Assembly (NCBI GenBank): GCA_016783965.1
Contig: JADHVO010000007.1
Location: forward strand, 62,001-126,000
DNA: 64,000 nt
DNA from: Alphaproteobacteria bacterium
GTDB lineage: Bacteria; Pseudomonadota; Alphaproteobacteria; Micropepsales; Micropepsaceae
Direction of reading: 5' to 3'
Below, one piece after another: positions 8,614 through 19,379 of this stretch. Below the pieces are notes generated by a model, which saw nothing but the letters and a program-made list of their open reading frames with translations, had not been told where the DNA came from and searched no databases. Position 1 is the stretch's first letter. Each line of letters begins with the position of its first letter. A program made the translations under genes and the position numbers.

Positions 8614-9121
8614 AAGGCTGGGCATGACGCCGCGCGACTGGGGGCTGGCTGCGGCCGCCTTCGCGCTGACGCTCGATCAGGCGAGCAAGTTCGTCCTGCT
8701 CTACATCTTCGGCTTCAAGAACATGACCAGCGGTCAGGCCGTGGAAGTATTGCCGTTCTTTAACCTGATCATGGCGTGGAACCCGGGGATCAGTTACGGC
8801 CTGTTTCCCGCGCACAGCCGCACGGGCTCGCTGCTGCTGGTTTTCCTGTCTCTTTTGGCCGTAATCGGGCTCGGCTGGTGGCTGTGGAACGCGCCGCGAC
8901 GGGCGCTCGCGATCGGTCTCGGTCTTGTGATCGGCGGCGCCATCGGCAACAACCTGATCGATCGGCTGATTTACGGACGGGTCGCCGACTTCGTGCAGTT
9001 TTACGCGTTCAGCTATAGCTGGTATGTGTTCAACGTCGCTGACGCCGCGATTACGTTCGGCGTCATCGCGCTTCTCTACGACGCGCTGACGCGGCCGGAC
9101 ACGAAGACAGGACGAGCTTAG
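8600..9121 (+). CDS. lspA: Lipoprotein signal peptidase (signal peptidase II)
   Basis: 173 residues with four membrane helices. The catalytic aspartates are Asp121 in GNNLIDRLIYGRVADF and Asp148 in FNVADAAITFG; the AWNPGISYGLF motif is also present. It removes signal peptides from diacylglyceryl-modified prolipoproteins in the inner membrane. The start lies inside the end of ileS (14-bp overlap), suggesting translational coupling. The next gene encodes a predicted lipoprotein, a likely substrate. Confidence 0.95.
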   Translation: MRWLERLGMTPRDWGLAAAAFALTLDQASKFVLLYIFGFKNMTSGQAVEVLPFFNLIMAWNPGISYGLFPAHSRTGSLLLVFLSLLAVIGLGWWLWNAPRRALAIGLGLVIGGAIGNNLIDRLIYGRVADFVQFYAFSYSWYVFNVADAAITFGVIALLYDALTRPDTKTGRA

Positions 9122-9132
9122 GAGTTTTGCGC

Positions 9133-9735
9133 ATGCGCCGCGTTGTTACCCTCGCACTCATCGGTGGCCTCGCCGCGGGCCTGGGCGCCTGCGACTCGCT
9201 CAAGTCGTCGGCCGGCTTCGGCAAGGATTCGCCGGATGAGTTCGCCGTCGTGACCAAGGCGCCGCTCGTCATCCCGCCCGACTTCAACCTGCATCCGCCG
9301 GCGCCGGGCGCCGCCGCCGCCAACCAGGTCGAGCCGACCCAGGCGGCGCAGTCCGCGCTGTTCGCGGCCGATCCCGCCACGGTCGCCGCGTCGCTGCCCG
9401 CGAACATGAGCATGGGCGAGCGCTATCTCCTCGCCAACGCGCGAGTGCAGGATGCCGACCCCGGCATCCGCCAGCAGATTTCCGCCGACGCCGGCAACCT
9501 GCGCGGCTCCGACGACAGCTTCACGGACTCGCTGCTCTTCAGCGGCTCCTCCTCGACTCCACCGGGCTCGCTCCCGGTCGACGCGGACGCCGAAGCGCGC
9601 CGCCTGGAAGCGGCCCGCGCTGCCGGTGCGACGGCCGCTCCGCCGGCTCCGGCCGGCAGCGCCACGCCAGCGCCGTCCGCGCCGCCGCCTCCGCCGGAGA
9701 AGGCCGACGACAGCCCCTGGTATTGGCCGTTCTAG
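9133..9735 (+). CDS. DUF3035 family lipoprotein
   Basis: 200 residues. The signal sequence ends in a lipobox (GLGAC), so the mature protein should begin at that Cys and be lipid-anchored. The conserved family block SPDEFAVVTKAPLVIPPDF follows about 20 residues later; the C-terminal third is rich in Ala and Pro and ends in DSPWYWPF. The function is unknown. A TTG six bases upstream could also start translation, but GGAG at 9121-9124 is well spaced for ATG 9133. It lies between lspA and the M16 peptidase pair, a position it holds in many alphaproteobacteria. Confidence 0.85.
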   Translation: MRRVVTLALIGGLAAGLGACDSLKSSAGFGKDSPDEFAVVTKAPLVIPPDFNLHPPAPGAAAANQVEPTQAAQSALFAADPATVAASLPANMSMGERYLLANARVQDADPGIRQQISADAGNLRGSDDSFTDSLLFSGSSSTPPGSLPVDADAEARRLEAARAAGATAAPPAPAGSATPAPSAPPPPPEKADDSPWYWPF

Positions 9736-9784
9736 CCGGAGGCTCGGGAGGGGCCCATTTGACGTTCTCGCTTGAAAGCCGCCG

Positions 9785-11124
<1,340 letters not shown>

Positions 11125-11128
<4 letters not shown>

Positions 11129-12465
11129 AGAAGCTGATCCTCGCCGCCCTTTTCGCGCTCACCGCGTCGCCCACTCTCGCGGCCGCCACGCCGAAAGAGG
11201 TCAAGATCGGCGCCGGCGAGCAGGTGTGGTTCGAGGAAGACCACACGGTGCCGATGGTGGCGATCACCATCGCGCTGCCGGCCGGTTCCGCCTATGACCC
11301 GGCTGACAAGCCGGGCCTGGCCGCCTTCGCCGCGTACATGTTCAACGAAGGCGCCGGCAGCCTCTCCTCGCAGCAGTATCAGGCCGCGCTCGCCGACAAG
11401 GCGATCCAGCTCACCATGACGCCGGACCGCGACTACCTGCTGATCTCGGTCTCGACGCTGTCGTCCAACGCGAGGGAAGCGTTCCGCCTCGTTGCGCTCG
11501 CGCTCCAGCATCCGCACATGGATGCCGACGCGGTCGAGCGGGTTCGCGCCCAGATGCTGCAAAGCCTGCTCACGGACGCGCAGGACCCGCAGGACGTCGC
11601 GCAGGATCGCTTCTACGAAGTTTATTTCGGCAACCATCCCTATGCCCACAACATTGGCGGCACGGCCGCGGGCCTCAACGCGATCACGCAGGCCGATCTC
11701 GGGGCCTTCGTCCGCACCCACTGGGTGAAGGCCGGCGCCAAAATCTCCGTTGCCGGCGACATCGACGCGGCAACGCTTGCCGCGCTGCTGAAATCGGCCT
11801 TCGATCCGCTTCCTGCCACTTCGCCTGCGCCGATTCCGCCCGTCACCCACACCAGCGCCGGCGGCGTCAGCACGGTCGCGATGGACGTGCCGCAGCCGAC
11901 CGCGATCTTCGGCATGCCGGGCATGCTGCGCACCGATCCAGCCTATCTCGCCGGCTATGTCGCCAACTACATCGTGGGTGGAGGCGACTTCTCCTCGCGC
12001 CTGACCAACGAAGTGCGCACCAGGCGGGGCCTGACCTACGGCATCTCCACCACCTTCGGCGACTATCACAACGCGGGCTATGTCCTTGGACAGGTCGCCA
12101 CCCGCCGCGAGAGCATGGGCCAGTCGCTCGAGGTGATCCGCGCCACGCTCGCCGATTTCGCCGCACATGGTCCGACCGAGGCCGAACTCAACGACGCCAA
12201 GACCTATCTCACCGGCTCATATCCCCTGGCTTTCAGCTCCGACACCGGCATCTCGGCCCAGCTCAACACCTTCCAGCGAGCCGGCCTGCCGGTCGGCTAC
12301 GTGACCGGTCGCAACGCCCGCATCAACGCGCTGACGCTCGAGGATGTGCGTCGCGCCGCCGCCCGGCTGTTCGACCCCAAGCACATGACGGTCGTCATCG
12401 GCGGCAACATCGTGGTCGCAGCGACGCACCCGAAGCCACCCCGGAAACCGGCATCGCACAGTTGA
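11125..12465 (+). CDS. M16 family protein, non-catalytic partner, exported
   Basis: 446 residues. Signal peptide at residues 1-20 (MKKLILAALFALTASPTLAA). The position of the zinc motif reads LAAFAAYMFNEG with no HxxEH, so this subunit cannot bind zinc in the usual way. The second half keeps the glycine-rich and RxxRGLTYGI motif (TRRGLTYGI) used for substrate contact in this family. The start at 11125 overlaps the previous stop by 4 bp. It is inferred to be the structural or substrate-binding partner of the upstream peptidase. Confidence 0.88.
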
Positions 12466-12562
12466 GTTGTCAGAGTGGATGTCTCGCCGAGGCGACGGCT
12501 GAATTCTGCGAGTCTTCGGTGAGGGACCAGCGCCTCGCTGAAACACATGATAGGATGGCGTC

Positions 12563-13828
12563 ATGCCTCTTCCGTTCGAAATCTCCCTCGACCTCGCGCT
12601 CGGCGGCCCGGGCGCCATCCCGAAATCCTCCTACGATGCCGCGCTGAAGGAAGCCGGCGCCGCGCTCGCCTGGCTCAAAACCCAGAAGCTGGAGCTGTTC
12701 GACATCGTCGATCGGACCGACGACATCGCCGCGGCGCAGGCGGTCGCCGACCAGTGGAAGGACAACTCCTCCGACATCGCCGTGCTCGGCATCGGCGGCT
12801 CCAGCCTCGGTGGTCAGGCGTTGAAGGCCATCGCAAAGGCCGGCCACAAGCCGCGCGTCACCTTCCACGACAATCCCGATCCGTGGAGCTGGCAGCAGTC
12901 GATGGCCGGCTTCGACCTCAAGACCACCCGCTTCATCGTCATCAGCAAGTCCGGCGGCACCGCCGAGACCCTGTTCCAGGCAATCACCGCCGCCGATGCA
13001 ATCGAGAAAGCAGGCGGCGGCAAATACCTGAAGCACCACTTCGCCGCGATCACCGAACCGAAGAAGAGCGTACTCGCCGACTTCGCGGATTCGATGGGCG
13101 CGCCCAAGCTCGACCACCCGCTCGGCATCGGCGGCCGCTATTCGGTGCTGTCGATGGTCGGTGTCCTGCCCGCACTTCTCATGGACCTCGACGTCGTCAA
13201 GCTCCGCGCCGGTGCTAGGGCTGTACGTGACTCCGTCCTCAACGCACCCTCCGTCGCGCACGCCACGCCGGCGGCGGGCGCGGCGCTGCATCACGCACTG
13301 GCAAAGGAGGGCAAGCTCACCCACACCGTGATGTGGAACTATGCCGACCGCCTCAAGACGCTGGCCGCGTGGTGGCAGCAGCTCTGGGCCGAGAGCCTCG
13401 GCAAGGACGGCAAGGGCACGTCGCCCATTGGCGCCGTTGGGCCGGTCGATCAGCACAGCCAGCTCCAGCTCTTCCGCGATGGCCCGAACGACGCGCTCTA
13501 CACGGTCATCGCGCCCGACACGAAAGGGCAGGGGCTCGCCGCGCCCGCCGACCGCTCCAGGGCGCTCGGCCTCGACTATCTCGTTGGCAAGACGATGGGC
13601 GACCTCATCGCTGCCGAAGCCAAGGCGAGCGCCGAGACGCTCTCCCGCAACAGGCGCCCCGTGCGCCAGATTCGCCTGCCGGTCATCGACGAATATTCGA
13701 TCGGCGCCCTGATGATGCACTTCATGCTGGAGACGATCCTGATGGGCCGCCTGATGGGCGTCGACCCCTTCGACCAGCCCGGCGTCGAGGAAAGCAAGGT
13801 CCTCACCCGCAAGTACCTGGCCGAATAA
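12563..13828 (+). CDS. pgi: Glucose-6-phosphate isomerase
   Basis: 421 residues, shorter than the enterobacterial enzyme. Sugar-isomerase (SIS) motifs are clear: LGIGGSSLGGQAL in the N-terminal half, VISKSGGTAET, and GPVDQHSQLQLFRDGP near the active-site His/Glu region. It interconverts glucose-6-phosphate and fructose-6-phosphate in the cytosol. It sits 97 bp after the M16 pair. A solo hairpin repeat follows the stop. Confidence 0.93.
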   Translation: MPLPFEISLDLALGGPGAIPKSSYDAALKEAGAALAWLKTQKLELFDIVDRTDDIAAAQAVADQWKDNSSDIAVLGIGGSSLGGQALKAIAKAGHKPRVTFHDNPDPWSWQQSMAGFDLKTTRFIVISKSGGTAETLFQAITAADAIEKAGGGKYLKHHFAAITEPKKSVLADFADSMGAPKLDHPLGIGGRYSVLSMVGVLPALLMDLDVVKLRAGARAVRDSVLNAPSVAHATPAAGAALHHALAKEGKLTHTVMWNYADRLKTLAAWWQQLWAESLGKDGKGTSPIGAVGPVDQHSQLQLFRDGPNDALYTVIAPDTKGQGLAAPADRSRALGLDYLVGKTMGDLIAAEAKASAETLSRNRRPVRQIRLPVIDEYSIGALMMHFMLETILMGRLMGVDPFDQPGVEESKVLTRKYLAE

Positions 13829-13850
13829 CCCTTCGGCGTGCAGCGCCAAT

Positions 13851-13909
13851 TCTCACGCCGAGGTGCGGAGAACGCGGGCGTTTCTTGCCCTCCGCGGCCT
13901 CCGCGTGAA
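13851..13909. repeat. Solo copy of the ACGCGGAG/CTCCGCGT hairpin repeat
   Basis: The left arm TCTCACGCCGAGGTGCGGAG pairs imperfectly with the right arm CCTCCGCGGCCTCCGCGTGA across a loop near 13875-13888. It lies in the pgi-mutL gap. This is the third locus of the repeat that brackets the GxxExxY gene. Confidence 0.7.
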
Positions 13910-13967
13910 ACCCACTTTTCCACACCTCATTCCCGGCGCGATTTGATGCTCGCGCTATAGTCTTGGG

Positions 13968-15776
13968 ATGAAGATTCGCCGTCTTTCCGAAGGGACCGTG
14001 AACCGCATCGCCGCCGGCGAAGTGGTCGAACGTCCCGCGAGCGCGGTGAAGGAGCTGGCCGAGAACGCGCTGGACGCCGGCGCCACGCGCATCGACATCG
14101 CGACAGCGAACGGCGGCGCCGACCTCATCCTGGTCGAGGACAACGGTGAGGGCATGGAGGCCGATGACCTCACCCTCGCCGTCGAGCGCCATGCCACGTC
14201 GAAGCTGCGCGACGACGATCTCTCGCACATCGTCACCATGGGCTTCCGCGGCGAGGCGCTGCCCTCCATCGGCGCCGTCGCGCGCCTCTCCATCGCTAGT
14301 CGCACCAGGGCTGGCGAAGCTCACGAAATCAGGGTTGACGGCGGCATCCTCGCCGACCCGTCGCCCACGGGGTTCCGTGCCAGGGGCCAACACGGCACGC
14401 GCGTCGAAGTGCGCGAGATCTTCTTTGCCACGCCCGCACGCCTCAAATTCCTCAAATCCGCCCGCAGCGAGGACCTCGCCACGCTCGACGTCATCAAGCG
14501 TCTCGCCATGTCGCGTCCCGACGTGGCCTTTACGCTCACGGCGGACGGCCGCCGCGCGCTCGACCTGCCGGCAGAAACAGATCTCATCGGTTCCCAACTC
14601 AAGCGGCTTGCGCGCATCATGGGCAAGGACTTTGGCGACAACGCAGCGCCGGTGAGCGTTGGCCGCGAAGGCGTCGTCATCGCGGGCTTCGCAGGACTTC
14701 CGACTTACAACCGCGCCAATGCCCAGATGCAGTTCCTGTTCGTCAACGGCCGGCCGGTGCGCGACAAGCTGCTGATCGGCGCAGTGCGCGGTGCGTACGC
14801 CGACTTTCTCGCGCGCGACCGCCATCCGGCCCTGGCGCTGTTCCTCGAATGCGATCCGGCGTTCGTCGACGTCAACGTGCATCCGGCCAAGACCGAGGTC
14901 CGCTTCCGCGATGCCGGACTGGTCCGCGGACTGATCGTTTCTTCGCTCAAGCGCACGCTCGCCGACGCCGGCCACCGCGCCTCCACCACCGTCGCCGGCG
15001 CCGCGCTGGCCGCACTACGTCCGCAACAGCCCATGCACGCCCGCGCGACCTCAAATAGCGAAGCGGCAGGTCGCGCCGACCATTATAAGTCCTTCCACGA
15101 TCCGGGCCGCACCTTCTACGCGCCGCTGCTCGACAACGCCGCCGCCGCGCCCGCCGCCCGCGTCGAAGAGCAGCCCGCTGAGCCTCCACCGCCCGACCTC
15201 CCGCTCGGCGTCGCCCGCGCCCAGCTCCACGAAACCTACGTTGTCGCGCAAACCCCCGACGGCATCGTCATCGTCGACCAGCACGCCGCGCACGAACGCC
15301 TCGTCTATGAGCGCATGAAGAAGGCGCTCGCCGATGGGGGCATCGCGCGCCAGCCGCTGCTCATCCCCGAGATTGTCGAGCTCGATCCGGCCGAGGTCAC
15401 CCGCCTCGCCAACCGCGCCACCGAACTCGCCGAACTCGGCCTGGTGGTCGAGCCCTTCGGCCCCGACGCTGTCGCCGTGCGCGAGATGCCCGCCATGCTC
15501 GGCCAGGCCGACATCAAGGGCCTGGTCCGTGACCTTGCGGACGACATCGCCGAAACCGGCAACGCGCTCTCGTTGAAGGAACGTCTCGAAGACGTCGCCG
15601 GCACGCTCGCCTGCCACACCTCCGTCCGCGCCGGGCGCCGCCTCAGCGCGGAGGAGATGAACGCGCTGCTTCGCGAGATGGAAGCCACGCCGCACAGCGG
15701 CCAGTGCAATCACGGCCGCCCGACCTACGTCGAGCTCAAGCTCTCCGATATCGAGCGCCTGTTCGGCCGTCGCTGA
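13968..15776 (+). CDS. mutL: DNA mismatch repair protein MutL
   Basis: 602 residues. The N-terminal GHKL ATPase motifs are [28 protein letters not shown] and [10 protein letters not shown]. The C-terminal domain carries the endonuclease motif [12 protein letters not shown] near residue 437, plus ACHTSVRAG and CNHGRPTY. So this is a nicking-type MutL, as in bacteria lacking MutH, rather than the E. coli type. It links MutS mismatch recognition to strand removal. No mutS is in the window. Confidence 0.95.
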   Translation: MKIRRLSEGTVNRIAAGEVVERPASAVKELAENALDAGATRIDIATANGGADLILVEDNGEGMEADDLTLAVERHATSKLRDDDLSHIVTMGFRGEALPSIGAVARLSIASRTRAGEAHEIRVDGGILADPSPTGFRARGQHGTRVEVREIFFATPARLKFLKSARSEDLATLDVIKRLAMSRPDVAFTLTADGRRALDLPAETDLIGSQLKRLARIMGKDFGDNAAPVSVGREGVVIAGFAGLPTYNRANAQMQFLFVNGRPVRDKLLIGAVRGAYADFLARDRHPALALFLECDPAFVDVNVHPAKTEVRFRDAGLVRGLIVSSLKRTLADAGHRASTTVAGAALAALRPQQPMHARATSNSEAAGRADHYKSFHDPGRTFYAPLLDNAAAAPAARVEEQPAEPPPPDLPLGVARAQLHETYVVAQTPDGIVIVDQHAAHERLVYERMKKALADGGIARQPLLIPEIVELDPAEVTRLANRATELAELGLVVEPFGPDAVAVREMPAMLGQADIKGLVRDLADDIAETGNALSLKERLEDVAGTLACHTSVRAGRRLSAEEMNALLREMEATPHSGQCNHGRPTYVELKLSDIERLFGRR

Positions 15777-15913
15777 TCATCGTTCGTCGGAGCAACATTT
15801 CCTTAATCTAGATTTCCCCGTGGCGCCTTCGCGCCAATCCTTTGTTCATTACTTGCGGGCAACGTCGGAACGCTACCCGATTTTGGGGTGCGGTCGATCA
15901 GGGCGCGTTGCGC

Positions 15914-17023
15914 ATGTTGAAAAGCCTCCACCGGGAGCCGCGCAAGGCGCTGACGCAGCAAGAGCTGAATGCCGTGCTGCTTGGCCATGAGCGCATGCTG
16001 TCTTATCAACGCGGCGCCGCCAAAGCTGAGCTCGCGCGGACCAGGCTCGATGGCCTGAACCTGGCCAATCGTAACCTGGCGGAAGCGGATCTGTCCTTCG
16101 CATCGCTGGTCGGCGCCGTGGCGTTCGGCACCAATTTCGAACGCGCCAATCTGCATTGTACCGATCTGCGCGACACGGATTTCTCCTCGGCCCGGCTGAT
16201 GAAGGCGGACATGCGTGGTGCCTCGATGTGCGGGGCAAAACTCGCGTTCGCCAGGCTCGACGGCGCCGATCTGCGCGCGGCGACGGTCGCCTACAAGGGT
16301 CCGGCTGTGGCCAAGGAGGCGGAAGGCACGTTCCGCGTGGATTTCTCGAACGCATCCCTGAAGGGCGCGTCCTTCAGCCATGCGCGCCTCGAAGGCGTCA
16401 ACTTCAACGGCGCGATCCTCGAAGGCGCGAATTTCAAGAACGCCCGGTTGGCCAATGTCTCGTTCAGGAACGCGGTGCTGACTGGCGTGAACATCGCCGA
16501 CATGGGCCTGCCGCCGGAATCCTTCGAAGGCGCCATTCGCGGCATCGGCGACGAGGCGCTGGCCAGGAAGCACATCATCGCCGCGAAGCTCGAAGCGCAC
16601 GCGCTCTGCATCGCTAGCGCCGCGGCCAGAGGTGCCCCCGCAGTGCTTGACGACGAGGATTTGCGGCCGGTGCACAATCTTCTGGTTGGCAAGAGCCTGA
16701 CGGGTCTGACGCTCCGCCGCGCAGTGGCGCTGGGTCTCGACTTCTCGTACTGCCAGCTTCAGGGCGCGCGGTTCGACGGGGCCGATCTGCGTGAATGCGA
16801 TTTTTCTGGCGCCGACCTGCGTGGCGCGTCGTTCCGCGGCTGCAAGCTCGCGCATGCAAGATTTGAGAAGGCCGACCTGCGTTGCCTCCTGCTGCCGGAT
16901 GGCAAGCGGCTGACTCCCGATTTTGCCGGCGCCGATGTCGCGCGCTCACAGTTCTTCCACGCGGTCCTGGAGGACGGTCTCGCAGCGCTTGGTCTTGGAC
17001 AGGACGAAGCGGCAGCGGCGTGA
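15914..17023 (+). CDS. Pentapeptide-repeat protein (tandem paralogue 1)
   Basis: 369 residues, with two blocks of A(D/N)LxX-type pentapeptide repeats: about 48-180 (LDGLNLANRNLAEADL onward) and about 270-345. They are separated by a non-repeat helical insert. The N-terminal 45 residues resemble the neighbour gene product (LTQQELNAVLLGHERML versus LDQRQLAAALMSHTRYL), so ATG 15914 is preferred over an upstream TTG at 15842. Repeats like this fold into a right-handed quadrilateral beta-helix; the function is unknown. A TGGCGC/GCGCCA hairpin lies at 15821-15836 upstream. Confidence 0.82.
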   Translation: MLKSLHREPRKALTQQELNAVLLGHERMLSYQRGAAKAELARTRLDGLNLANRNLAEADLSFASLVGAVAFGTNFERANLHCTDLRDTDFSSARLMKADMRGASMCGAKLAFARLDGADLRAATVAYKGPAVAKEAEGTFRVDFSNASLKGASFSHARLEGVNFNGAILEGANFKNARLANVSFRNAVLTGVNIADMGLPPESFEGAIRGIGDEALARKHIIAAKLEAHALCIASAAARGAPAVLDDEDLRPVHNLLVGKSLTGLTLRRAVALGLDFSYCQLQGARFDGADLRECDFSGADLRGASFRGCKLAHARFEKADLRCLLLPDGKRLTPDFAGADVARSQFFHAVLEDGLAALGLGQDEAAAA

Positions 17024-17190
17024 GCCGCCGGCAAGATGGAAATGCGTGCCCATTTTGGGGGAATTGGAACTTTTTCCGATTTGGTGCTGATTGGAATTAT
17101 TCCAGCCCGGTTGATTCGGTGCGGATATGAAGCGGACCGGCCAGTGTTGCGTTCGGTCGTCCGGCAACGACACAGGTTCGGGGCCGTGAC
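17024..17190 (+). promoter_or_regulatory. AT-rich leader between the two pentapeptide-repeat genes
   Basis: A 167-bp gap, AT-rich compared with its surroundings. It contains ATTTTGGGG at 17052-17060, a 9-mer that also occurs upstream of paralogue 1 at 15880-15888, and a small dyad TGGAATTATTCCA. It probably holds the promoter of the second gene, but no confident -35/-10 pair is seen. Confidence 0.35.
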
Positions 17191-18354
17191 ATGGTAGATG
17201 ATGCCCACAAGCACTACGAGGCTAAGCGCAAGCCGCTTGACCAGCGGCAGCTGGCGGCCGCTTTGATGTCGCATACGCGCTACCTCGCCTCCCAGGGTGG
17301 CGTGCGCGCGCAACTGGCACACCATAATCTCGACGGTCTCAATCTCGCGAACCGCAATCTGACCGAAGCCGACTTCACAGGTTGCTCCCTGATCGGTGCC
17401 AACCTCTCCGGCTCCAATCTCGATCGGGCCAGTCTCTATTGCGCTGATCTCCGGGACGCGAATCTGCAATCGTCGCGCCTCACGCGGGCCGATCTGCGCG
17501 GCGCCTCCTTTGCGGGCGCGCGCCTTGCCTACGCGCAGCTCGACAACGCCGACATGCGCACCGCCACGATGATGTACATGCAATGGGGCGGCGATGTCGC
17601 GGTCGTGGGCGGCGAGCGCTCGAAAGCCAGCGGCAACCCCAAAGGGGTCGATTTTTCGAACTGCTCGCTCAAGAACGTCTCGTTCGGCAGTGCGAAGCTC
17701 GACGACGCCAACTTCTCCGGCGCCCTGCTCCAGGGCGCCAACTTCAAAGGCGCCAGGCTCGGGAAAGCCACGTTCAAAGGGGCAGTGTTGACCGGCGTGA
17801 AGGATCTGACGGTGCCGCCCGGAGCCATCGCCGGCGCTGTCCGCGACGTAACACCGGAGGCCGCCGCCAAATTCGATCAACTGAAAGCGCAGCTTGAGTC
17901 CCACCAGACCTGGGTGATGAGCGCGGGCGCCAACGGTGTCCGTGCCGTCCTCGATGGTGAGGACCTGCGCCCGCTGCGACAACTGTTCGTTAGCCGCACG
18001 CTCACGGGGCTGTCGGCACGCAATGCTGTCGCAATTGGCCTCGATTTCTCCGGCAGCCAATTGCAGGCCGCGAAATTCGACGGTGCTGACCTGCGTGATG
18101 CGAATTTCTCCAACGCTGATCTGCGCGGTGCGTCGTTTCGCGGTGCGAACCTGGCGCACGCTTGTTTCGACGGAGCCAATCTCAACCGCCTCAAACTCAA
18201 CAATGGCAGCGAAATGAAGCCAGATTTCTCCGGTGCGCAGGCCGCAGAGGTCCAGTTCCATCGCGCAACCCTCGGCGACCAGCTGGCCGAGCTGGGACTG
18301 TCTCTCCCGTCATTGCGTGACGCCGGCATCGTTGAGCCGTTTTTTGCGCCATGA
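17191..18354 (+). CDS. Pentapeptide-repeat protein (tandem paralogue 2)
   Basis: 387 residues, same layout as its upstream neighbour: a short N-terminal helix pair, a first block of pentapeptide repeats (LDGLNLANRNLTEADFTGCS onward), a helical insert around 235-285, and a second block ending near PDFSGAQAAEV. The long shared N-terminus and matching insert show a tandem duplication, but sequence drift is considerable, so it is not recent. No enzyme motif, signal peptide or membrane segment is seen; a cytosolic scaffold or binding role is possible but not supported directly. Confidence 0.82.
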   Translation: MVDDAHKHYEAKRKPLDQRQLAAALMSHTRYLASQGGVRAQLAHHNLDGLNLANRNLTEADFTGCSLIGANLSGSNLDRASLYCADLRDANLQSSRLTRADLRGASFAGARLAYAQLDNADMRTATMMYMQWGGDVAVVGGERSKASGNPKGVDFSNCSLKNVSFGSAKLDDANFSGALLQGANFKGARLGKATFKGAVLTGVKDLTVPPGAIAGAVRDVTPEAAAKFDQLKAQLESHQTWVMSAGANGVRAVLDGEDLRPLRQLFVSRTLTGLSARNAVAIGLDFSGSQLQAAKFDGADLRDANFSNADLRGASFRGANLAHACFDGANLNRLKLNNGSEMKPDFSGAQAAEVQFHRATLGDQLAELGLSLPSLRDAGIVEPFFAP

Positions 18355-18510
18355 ATTTTGGGTCGTAACGGGTACCCAGGGTTGGGCCACCATGCTGAAG
18401 AACCTCAATGAGGAGCAACGGCCAGTTTCTTTGGCGGTGAGGGATGAATCTCGACGTCCCCGGTGTCGGCGCGATCAATCGCTGAACGCCAAGGCTCGGC
18501 AAGGCCGCGC

Positions 18511-19149
18511 TCAGATATCGCGCGCAAAGCGCTTGATGCCGGGAATGCCGAGCGCCGCTTCGAAATCGGGCGCGGTCTTCTGCTCGGCAAAGGCAAAACC
18601 TGCTTTGGTGTAGGCGCGCTCGGCCGGATCGTTGCCCATGAAGAAGCTGATCTGCGCCCGCTTGAACCCTGCCTTGCGCGCGCGCTCGAGATCGGCGGCG
18701 AGCAGTCTCTCGACCAGCCCTCGGCCGCGATATTCGGGCAGGGTGGCGACATTCTCGATCGTCCAGGCATCGTCTTCGCTGGTCGCAGGCGAGACGATGA
18801 ACCGTCCGCGCGGCCAGAATTGGGCCTGCTCGTCGCGCGGGATGCCCATCCTGTCGCCGGCTTCCGTCATGGCCGCCATCGATGCCGAATAGACGCTGTC
18901 GTCCCCGAAGCCGCACAACGCGGACGCCACCACGCCGTCTACTTCGGCAACAAGGAAATGCGACCAGTGCCACCACGACACGGCCTTCGCGAGCGTCAGG
19001 CACTTGGCGAACTCGAAGCAGAACGTGTCGTTGCGCCGAAGCACGATCTCGAACCAGCCACGCTTGAGCTGGCTGCGCGAAGCGATCACGGATGCCCAGC
19101 CGAGGAACGCGCCGTCATCGGGCGTGGCGGAACGGATGATGGTTGCCAT
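18511..19149 (-). CDS. GNAT family N-acetyltransferase
   Basis: 212 residues. The acetyl-CoA binding signature is present as ATLPEYRGRGLVERLLAADL, followed by KAGFKRAQISFFMGNDPAERAY and TKAGFAF, the usual order of motif A and motif B. The acceptor substrate is unknown. The frame is open upstream, but ATG 19149 has AGAAGGA in good position and starts with the typical MATIIRSATPDD. A CCTCCCC/GGGGAGG hairpin at 19161-19179 lies in the leader and might influence expression. Confidence 0.85.
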   Translation of the reverse strand: MATIIRSATPDDGAFLGWASVIASRSQLKRGWFEIVLRRNDTFCFEFAKCLTLAKAVSWWHWSHFLVAEVDGVVASALCGFGDDSVYSASMAAMTEAGDRMGIPRDEQAQFWPRGRFIVSPATSEDDAWTIENVATLPEYRGRGLVERLLAADLERARKAGFKRAQISFFMGNDPAERAYTKAGFAFAEQKTAPDFEAALGIPGIKRFARDI

Positions 19150-19379
19150 GCATCCTTCTACCTCCCCGGAACGGGGAGGTGAAAGTCTGGCGCTGTTGCT
19201 GCGGCGCCTCTTGTGACCAGCAGCGAACCCTTCTAGTTTCCGGCAATCCAAAAGGATTGGTCCCACTTTGCTGGTCGGTCGTCTAAGGCATTAACTCCGT
19301 CCGTTGGCCCGCGCCCCCTGCGCCCTGGCCCGGACGATGATTCACGCCTTCTCCGATCCACGCAGTTTCCGGGACCACC

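Noticed and set aside
11638-11720. Second zinc motif in the second M16 protein
   Set aside because: Residues such as FGNHPYAHN contain His but lack the HxxEH arrangement, and the true motif position reads FAAYMFNEG.
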